DNA of 64,000 nt from Labia minor (lineage: Eukaryota; Arthropoda; Insecta; Dermaptera; Spongiphoridae), in the NCBI GenBank assembly GCA_963082975.1, contig OY720349.1:44435962-44499961 (forward strand), in the 5' to 3' direction. Below the pieces are notes generated by a model. That model saw only the letters and a program-made list of their open reading frames with translations, was not told the DNA's origin and searched no databases. A program made the position numbers and the translations under genes. Positions 57,146 through 64,000 of this stretch are shown here, in pieces (the stretch's first letter is position 1; each line of letters begins with the position of its first letter).

Positions 57146-58455
57146 GAACTATAAAGAGAGGTAGATTTATAACAAAAGTAGAATGGAGAATATTAATAAT
57201 AGCAGGCTCAGTCAATTTTATTATTATCCTTATTATAAATCCGCAATATTCTTAAATCAATGTTCTCAGAAGAGAATAAATTTTTAAATTCCGAGGTTGA
57301 TGAACCAAATACTATAAAATATATGGGTATATAAAATATATGGGCAACATATAAAAATTATATTTCCGTTTTAGTAGGATATGTGTGAATTTTATTTTAT
57401 TTTTTAAAACTTTTTTAATTGGTTCTTATTATTCAAAATTTAACCAATTCCTATAAATAAATTTATCACAGGGAAAAATAAAATTTTCTTTATCATTATC
57501 AATCTTTAAAAGAGAAAAAAAATTTTGTTTTAATATTTAGGTAATTTAGTTTATTATTTCTGTGTAAAAATTATTATACTTTAGATATTTTTCAAAAATC
57601 TATACATAATCTTTAAGAAAGAATAAATGATGTCATAGATAATGTGATTTTTTTTTTTATATAAAGAAAAAAAATCATTCAACAAGTTTTCCTTAAATGG
57701 ACTATCAAATTAAAAATTCCCTTGAAGATTGAAAATGGCATTTGTGTGCTAAAAGGGGGACTGGAGGCAGTGAATTCAAGAGCCAAGAAGCAATTTATTC
57801 AGTTGATGCCTTCGTAAAAAAGGAAAAGAAAAGAAAAAAAAAATTAAATAAAAAAAAAAATGAGAGCTCAGAGCTATACCAATTGAATAAATCATCAGCT
57901 CCATAGAGATAGGAACCACAATTGAAGGCCAGAAAATCGAGCTCCGCTTTGACAAGAAATGTCAATACAATTAAAAAAATTCATTAAATTTGATTTATTA
58001 TAATCAATCAATAAAAGGTCCTTTTGAATTATATATATATATATATATATATATATTTAAATTTATCAGAGAGTTGGAATGATGTTGTTTGCATAGAGAT
58101 ATCAAATTGTCAAACAGAAGAAATTTAAAAAATAATTGATTGAAAGTCCACAATACGAATATTTACTATTGAGTTTGTAAATTTCTTTGTCAGTGTACCT
58201 CAATGATCATCTTATTCTTTTTCTTTTTCTAATACATTGACACTTTCTAATTTATTAAAAGATATGAATAAATATAGATTTTTAAATGAAATGTTGGAAT
58301 ATTATGTTTTAAATAGAAAATATAATAATAATAAGAAATTTTAGATTTTCTAAATATAGTTTTCAGAACAAAGGAATTCATAACTAATCAAATATAGTAG
58401 AAAACCTAACCAGTATGCTCAAATTAGTTTTTTCGATCTGGCATAAGGAAAAGAT
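57146..58455. other. No recognised feature
   Basis: A+T-rich with (AT)n at 58030-58056. 57720-57960 is of more mixed composition but has no frame or motif I recognise. Confidence 0.45.
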
Positions 58456-59265
58456 CTCATTAGAATGGCAGGAGACAATTATTACCTCACTTTTTAAGAA
58501 GAAAAATACGACGGACTTCAGTAACATTGGGGCAATTTCTCTTTTGACTATAAGATTCTCTCGAATATTATTTTATTAAAATTACGACCATAGGAAGAGG
58601 AAATATTAGGAGAATTCAGATTCGGATTCAGGCCAAATCGATCAGCATTAGATCCAATATTTTCATTAAAGCAGATATTAGAAAACAAACACGAATTCAA
58701 TATTTCTGTTCACCAATTATTTGTAGACTTTAGTAAAGTATAAATATTACTTTTTCAAATTTTAATCTTAATGGAAATTCCGAAAAAACTAGTATGTATG
58801 ATTCAAATTTTTCTTGAAGGAAGTAAAGGAGGTGTAGAATGCGACAATCAATTATCAGAAACTTTCGAGATTCGGAATGGGTTAAAACAAGTATACACAC
58901 TATCACCAATTTTATTTAATTTAGTACTTGAATATGCGAATTGATAAATTGTGGCAAAATCAAAGAGAATCCAATTAAACAAAAAATTCAAGTATTAAGT
59001 TATGCAGATGACTTAAATATAATTGGAGACTCAGCAATTGCAGTTAAAGATAGCGCTGAAAAAATTAATCGAAGCAAGAAAAGAGGTGGGGTTGGAAATT
59101 TAAGAACAAAGTATTTAGTAACAGAGAGGAACAGTATTAACACACAAAGTCGTAACATACAAAACGTATAAAATGTAAATGTAGAAAAATTTAAATACTT
59201 AGGTTCTGTAATCAGGAAGAATAATAATATTCGAAAATAATTTAAATCAAGGTTGGAATCTCAGG
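58456..59265 (+). pseudogene. LINE reverse transcriptase relic
   Basis: Second copy of the RT core seen at 16860-17695 and starting at the same place (cattagaatggcagga). Pieces in shifting frames: ISLLTI-like motif, FGFRPNRSALDPIFSLKQ (about 58618), VHQLFVDFSK (58708), ILMEIPKKLVCMIQIFLEGS (58768), NGLKQVYTLSPILFNL (58878; the QGD Gly/Asp changed to Val/Tyr), VLSYADDLNIIGDSAIAVKD with intact YADD (58995) and TKYLVTERNSINTQ. It ends near 59265, where family G begins. Inactive. Confidence 0.85.
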
Positions 59266-59490
59266 TAGTTAGTTACTAAAAGTAATTAATCGCTAATTAA
59301 TTACGATTAATTAATTATAATTCAATTATATTTCTTCTATACCTTTTAGAGATCGATTGGAATATCTATAAAAATTTTAAAAAGTCTATCTCAATAAAAA
59401 GTCGATGAAAAATCGATTTCAATTTGTTAAAAGAGCGAACAGACAGAGAGACAGACGCCAAGTGAAGTTAAGAAAAACGTTATAAAAAAA
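59266..59490 (+). mobile_element. Family G repeat
   Basis: Reappears inverted at 63120-63350. Shared words: agttactaaaagtaattaat, ttataattcaattatatttc, aaagtcgatgaaaaatcgat and acagacagagagacagacgc. Noncoding with a gaca/GTCY-type core. It abuts the LINE relic. Confidence 0.75.
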
Positions 59491-60600
59491 AGATTTCATA
59501 ATTACCAACATTTATAAAGAAATAAATCAAAACATGATTTGTCATATTTTCAAGATATCTTATCATTAATTATATCTTTCTAAAAGTGTAAATAAATTAA
59601 ATTAAATTAATTCCTTATAAAATACGCTAATAAATTAATTAGAATAGATTTTATTTTTGATTAAATAAGAAAGAAAATTAAATTTTATAATAGACAATTA
59701 ATAAAAATGTCAAAGGATTCAAATTCTCTTCCGGAAGATAATTAAGATTTTAGATTAATTATAAATTAACTCATTAATAATTGATCTGTTGAAGTTGATT
59801 GATAAAAGTGGGGATTTCTAGGTTAGCGATAGGAGACCGACACAAATGAATGATAAAAAGTACTCCAGGATAACTAACCATTTTCCTTATAGATCCATTT
59901 TTTTAAAATTAATTAAATAAAATAATTAATATAACGACTATTTTTTGTAAGCTTGATGCACACTAAAAAAGTGATTTTGAGAGGAGAAGAAATAGACGGA
60001 ATTGTAGAAAGCATTTTGAACAAAGCTTTATATTTTTTCTTTATACTCTTCTCTAAAGTAATTATTTTGTTTCATTCTTTTAAATGTGTATCACTATAAT
60101 TAAAATAGTCTTTATATTTATTTTTATTTTATTTAATATATAAAATAATATTTCTTTTTGATTAATAAAAAAAAAATATTGCGAGTATCAAAATTTTCTT
60201 TTGTCTCATCCATGCCCTAGAGTTTAATTCCTGATAAACTTGTTTTAAATTAATTAAATTAATTAAATATCGAATTTTTAAAAATCTTTTTTTAATAATA
60301 TCATTTGATTGGAGGAGGAGACGAAATTTGTGTAACTGTAAAGAGGGCAGCCTATCCAACGTTTTTTATTATTTTTATTTCCTTACCTCTATTATCATTA
60401 TAATTTTGTCACATTAGCATTAAGACAGGAAGATAGAATTTTATTAATATATTCTTTGTGATAAAATAATTCTTTAATAAATATATTATTTCTTTCAATG
60501 TAAAATATTTAAAAGTTTATCAAATGAGTTGAATAAAAGTGGAGAAATTTTTTAAAGTAAAAAAATAAAAAACTTGAATTTCGTGTAAAATTTAATTAAA

Positions 60601-60644
<44 letters not shown>

Positions 60645-61619
60645 TTATATATGATCTGGATAAAGAGAAATAAATAGAAGATACTATATACAGGTACCTT
60701 TCATTGAATTGAAGCCTCGTTTGTATTTGTCTCTTTATCTAATGAAAATCGATAGATAATATAAAGACAGTAAAGTTGAAGGGTTAAGAAAACAAAGCTT
60801 AGTGCAAAGGAATTCACTAATTGTTAGAAAACACAATTATTTGTTTTTTAAACAAAAATATCAGAAAGGAGTGAGCAAAAGGGTATGTTTTCCAATATTA
60901 AATAAAAAAAAAAGAGAGAAAGAATTATAATGGATAAATGTGAAAGGGTGTTAAGAAAAATAAATAAATCAATAGATTTTTTTTTTCAATATAATTTCTT
61001 CAATTATATTTAAAGAAAAATAAGAATAACTAATGTAAAATAAGTAAAGACAAGTTATCTTAAAGAAAGCACGTCTGTTTATCGGTGTGGAACCAATTTA
61101 ATTTTTAATTTTTTTTTTTTTTTTTTTTTTGAGAAAGTAAAATTAGAATTTAAAGTGAAATTCATATAATGTCATATATATTATAAAATAATAAAATCAA
61201 AATGAAGATTTTATCTTCTAATATACATAAATGTAATGTTGTATGTTAAATATTAAATAGGCAAATATACCCTACCATATCAATAATTTATTGTTCAATA
61301 GAATTTTATATATGTACGGTTTTTTTTATTTTTGTTAGAGATTTTCCAAATATTTAATTGAAGCTCATTATAAAAGTTTCATAGTTAAGATAATTAAAAC
61401 AAACTCATTTTTTCCATCACGTAAAGTTTTTGAACTCATTAATTAAATTAAAAATTATTTCAATCTTTGTTAATTATCGCACTTTTTAATTATATCCCCT
61501 CTTCTTTTTAATACTTGAACAAAGAATGTAAGACGCCATTGAACCCGTTTATTCTTCTTTCAATTTACTTTGATTATAAATAAGACAATCGTTGATTGAA
61601 TGTATGTAAACGTAATAAG
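59491..61619. other. Long A+T-rich stretch without recognised feature
   Basis: (AT)n at 60608-60641 and poly-T at about 61109-61131. No supportable gene or element. Confidence 0.5.
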
Positions 61620-62201
61620 CTGGAGTGTCTCCACTCGACTATCTCGCAATTTGAATAGGATTAAATAACATAATATATTATATTTAAATTAAATTTAATT
61701 AATTATAAATTATGAATAATAAATATTAAACCAGCGCATGTTTGGCTTTTTGTTGATGGCACCACGTCACGTGTTGGCGCGTGAGATTTGCAGTGTTAAT
61801 TCTGGTAATTTCAGCGAATCAATCAAGCTGAAATTCTATATATAGCAGTTTTATACAATTATTAATCATGTGGAAAATTATCCAACCTATATCTTTATTT
61901 TTACGGTCACTTTAGAGGAAAAAAAATCAAAACGTTGTAGGTAATGACCCTCTTTCGGTTGAGCTACATTTCTCAAAAGTTGATACAAAACTACGAATTT
62001 TGAATAATGCTCATGTACCAATTTTCATCATTCTAGCTCAAACCGTTTTTGGGTAATCTTGGTTACATACACACACACACACACAGACATTTTTCTCAAC
62101 CTTAGTGAAAATGATTCAGGAACCTTCAAAACGTATAAAAACATCAAAATCTCAACATCGAAAATTTTCGTGATCGCAATACAATCTCTTACGAGATAGT
62201 A
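61620..62201 (+). mobile_element. Family A element, complete copy (582 bp)
   Basis: Left end: ctggagtgtctccactcg (hairpin gagtg/cactc) then actatctcgc. Right end: a related sequence finishing gagatagt plus aaaaa. The interior in order: aaccagcgcatgtttggctt, gttgatggcaccacgtcacg, tatatatagcagttttatac, gagctacatttctcaaaagt, gctcaaaccgtttttgggta, an (ac)n tract (62068-62088) and gaaaatgattcaggaacctt. No coding frame. No obvious target duplication. Confidence 0.85.
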
Positions 62202-62985
62202 AAAAGAGCAAAATATAAGCCAATGAATTCAAAGAAAATTACACATTTCGATTTTTATTTATTTTATTTATTTATTTATTTATTTACAACAATTATTCTC
62301 TCTCCTATTTGGAGTTTGAGATGTTTATACACATTTTTCTAGTTTATTTGATTTTTATTTAACATTATTTATACTAAATAAAACTCGCCTTGTTTATCGA
62401 TTTATTAATGTTAATGTTAATGAAAGAAATATAATCTGTAATTAATTTTTATTCTTCTTTTTTTTTATTGAAATAAATTACAAAGAGAGAATATTACCTA
62501 TATAATCACAAGTATACGTATAATATAATTCCTATATATAATTTGGTAATTATATATTAAAATATTAAAATATCTTTTTTAATTGTATTTATTAAATATA
62601 TTATGCGAGTCAAACAAGATAGAAACGGATATAGAAAAATGAGGATGGAGAGATTCAGGTTATGAGAGGTGAGTCGTTTAAAATAGATAGTATTCTGTAA
62701 ACATAAACGACAAGGCATTAAAAATAAACACTGATCAAATGTAAAAAAACAATTCACGTAATATTCTGTTAAATTCAAGAAGATGATCTAAAATGAAATA
62801 TTTTTAAACAAATCTAATTGAAATTATTTTTTTTTTATATTGTTATTCAAGTATTGGTCTCATTATTTATTTTTCTTTCTCTAGACATTAACATGAAATG
62901 TTCTTATATTAGATTTACGAAAAAAACAACATATAAAATACATATGTTTTTAAATTCGGGGAAATATAAAGATAATCGAATAAGC
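62202..62985. other. No recognised feature
   Basis: A+T-rich with a (ttta)n tract near 62262-62285. Nothing else supportable. Confidence 0.45.
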
Positions 62986-63060
62986 CAGTGATTCCCAACA
63001 GGGTCCAGGAGGTCTATGGAGCTATGATTAGAGTCAACATAACCTACGGGTGTCGATAGC
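62986..63060 (+). mobile_element. Possible hAT-like terminus
   Basis: cagtgattcccaacagggtc resembles hAT ends of the cagtggttcccaacc type. No partner end or duplication was found before family G begins at 63120. Confidence 0.35.
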
Positions 63061-63119
63061 GAAATTTCCTCTTTCAATTACTATAAAAAAAGTAAAAACT
63101 AATTTTTTTTTATTTAATC

Positions 63120-63350
63120 CATTATTATAACGTTTTTCTTAACTTCACATGGCGTCTTTCTCTATGTCTCTCTGTCTGTTCCCTCTTTTGACAAATTGAA
63201 ATCGATTTTTCATCGACTTTTTATTGAGATAGACTTTTGAAAATTTTTATAGATATTTCAATTGATCCCTAGAAGGTATATAAGAAATATAATTGAATTA
63301 TAATTAATTAATTGTAATTAATTAGCGATTAATTACTTTTAGTAACTAAC
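63120..63350 (-). mobile_element. Family G repeat, inverted copy
   Basis: Reverse complement of 59266-59490: aacttcacatggcgtctttc, a ctctgtctgttcc core, atcgatttttcatcgacttt and attaattacttttagtaact. Confidence 0.75.
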
Positions 63351-63583
63351 TCCTTTTGTATTGCTCCGATTAATTTTTTTTCAACGGATTTTGAAACATA
63401 AATATTGATTTCAGGATAGATTTTCATTTTGAACGTATTTAAAAATATTTCATAGCATTAAAATTAATGATGAATTCTTATTAATCAGTTGTATTATAGT
63501 TTTTAAAATTTATATTCAAGTTACTTAATAATATTAAAATAAGTGATAATTTATCTTTAATAGCTTATATAATATATTAATAG

Positions 63584-64000
63584 GGTAGTGTTTTGGGGCC
63601 TGTTTTGTATTTACTTTTTACAGCTGACTTGCCGACTAACCCGAACATAACCACAGCGTCCTTTGCTGACGACACCGCTTTGCTCGCTTCACATAAAGAC
63701 CCAATCGTGGCTTCTGCTATGCTCCAGGAAAGTTCAGACCAATTAAGGCCTTGGCTTGAGAAATGGAGGATAGCAGTTAACGAAGACAAATCTGCACACT
63801 TGACTTTTACTTTGAATCGACAGACCTGCCCCGGCGTAAATTTAGACAAACCCATTCCGACTAAAAGTACTGTAAAGTACCTCGATATGCACCTTGACAG
63901 ACGCCTAACGTGGGAGATGCACATCAAGTCAAAAAAGAAACAACTGAGACTTAAATTTAACAAATTATACTGGCTGCTCCGACAAAAATCTCAACTGACG
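63584..64000 (+). CDS. Jockey-type LINE reverse transcriptase, partial, open to window edge
   Basis: Begins at RT box B without a native start: GSVLGPVLYLLFTADLPTNP. Catalytic SFADDTALLASHKDP follows (Asp pair at residues 29-30), then ESSDQLRPWLEKWRIAVNED, SAHLTFTLNRQTCPG, TVKYLDMHLDRRLTWEMHIK and KLYWLLRQKSQLT, still open at base 64000. No stop in 139 codons, and visibly more G+C-rich than its surroundings, so a relatively young, 5'-truncated copy. The minus-strand frame over it is a shadow. Same family as the relic at 46640-47165. Confidence 0.9.

Noticed and set aside
63577-63963. 128-codon minus-strand frame
   Set aside because: Shadow of the plus-strand LINE RT, whose FADD and thumb motifs are unmistakable.
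1-64000. CRISPR array, bacterial operon or phage module
   Set aside because: No regularly spaced identical repeats, no ribosome-binding-site/ORF series. All repeats are dispersed or simple.
1-64000. Host exon-intron gene
   Set aside because: Every frame with recognisable protein motifs is transposon-derived. Splice-site guessing in this AT-rich DNA gave nothing I could support.

Overview
This window is very A+T-rich, intron-scale or intergenic DNA from an animal, almost certainly an arthropod. The basis is its repeat content: several lineages of mariner transposase relics, several lineages of non-LTR retrotransposons (one with (GATA)n 3' tails), tRNA-derived SINEs, hAT-, Helitron- and piggyBac-like ends, and many short repeats with GTCY (gtctgtccgtc-type) cores. 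I cannot name the species; a hemipteran or copepod would fit, but that is a guess. I found no host protein-coding gene, no functional RNA gene that I trust, no CRISPR array and no bacterial-style operon. Nearly all recognisable coding sequence belongs to transposable elements, and almost all of it is broken.

Layout. 1-9.5 kb: edge of a short repeat (family A), a Helitron-like element carrying a LINE relic, three degenerate mariners (2.6, 4.5 and 5.8 kb), a solo LTR (8.5 kb) and a piggyBac-like end (9.3 kb). 11.6-20.1 kb: family D and family H repeats (H has ~50-bp inverted termini and paired TGACGTCA palindromes), a 611-bp family E element, a family C element nested in a hAT-like repeat, and a LINE reverse transcriptase relic (16.9 kb). 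21.5-23.5 kb: a 1.85-kb unit (family F plus C) that reappears inverted at 33.7-40.4 kb. 25.2-32.8 kb: family A interrupted by a GATA-tailed LINE fragment, a 425-bp MITE, a deleted mariner, a second Helitron-like element and a 5'-truncated LINE with an open 315-codon frame and a 12-bp target-site duplication. 33.7-40.4 kb: the inverted F unit is split by a 4.87-kb insertion with family E ends. That insertion contains a complete-looking but pol-less LTR retrotransposon with two 759-bp LTRs. 41.4-47.2 kb: family A copies, a fold-back element, a MITE, a full SINE with 13-bp duplications and a Jockey-type LINE relic. 47.9-64 kb: family B, a gag-endonuclease-RT LINE relic (50.0-52.8 kb) interrupted by a solo LTR, more mariners, LINE pieces, a complete family A copy (61.6 kb) and a LINE RT running off the right edge.

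How it fits together. The window is a stack of nested insertions whose order can be read from empty/occupied site pairs inside the window: C inside hAT-like, hAT-like inside mariner, E inside F, LTR element inside an inverted repeat inside E, LINE inside A. The most interesting pattern is that families A and C differ in sequence but share the same end architecture. Each has a small left hairpin, a 10-bp inverted terminal motif, a right hairpin built from that motif, a GTCY core and an AGTAAAAA end, and the paired bases appear to covary between families. This resembles the layout described for Helentron-associated (DINE-1/HINE) elements, but no Rep/helicase gene is present here. All assignments were made by reading; no alignment or database search was run.
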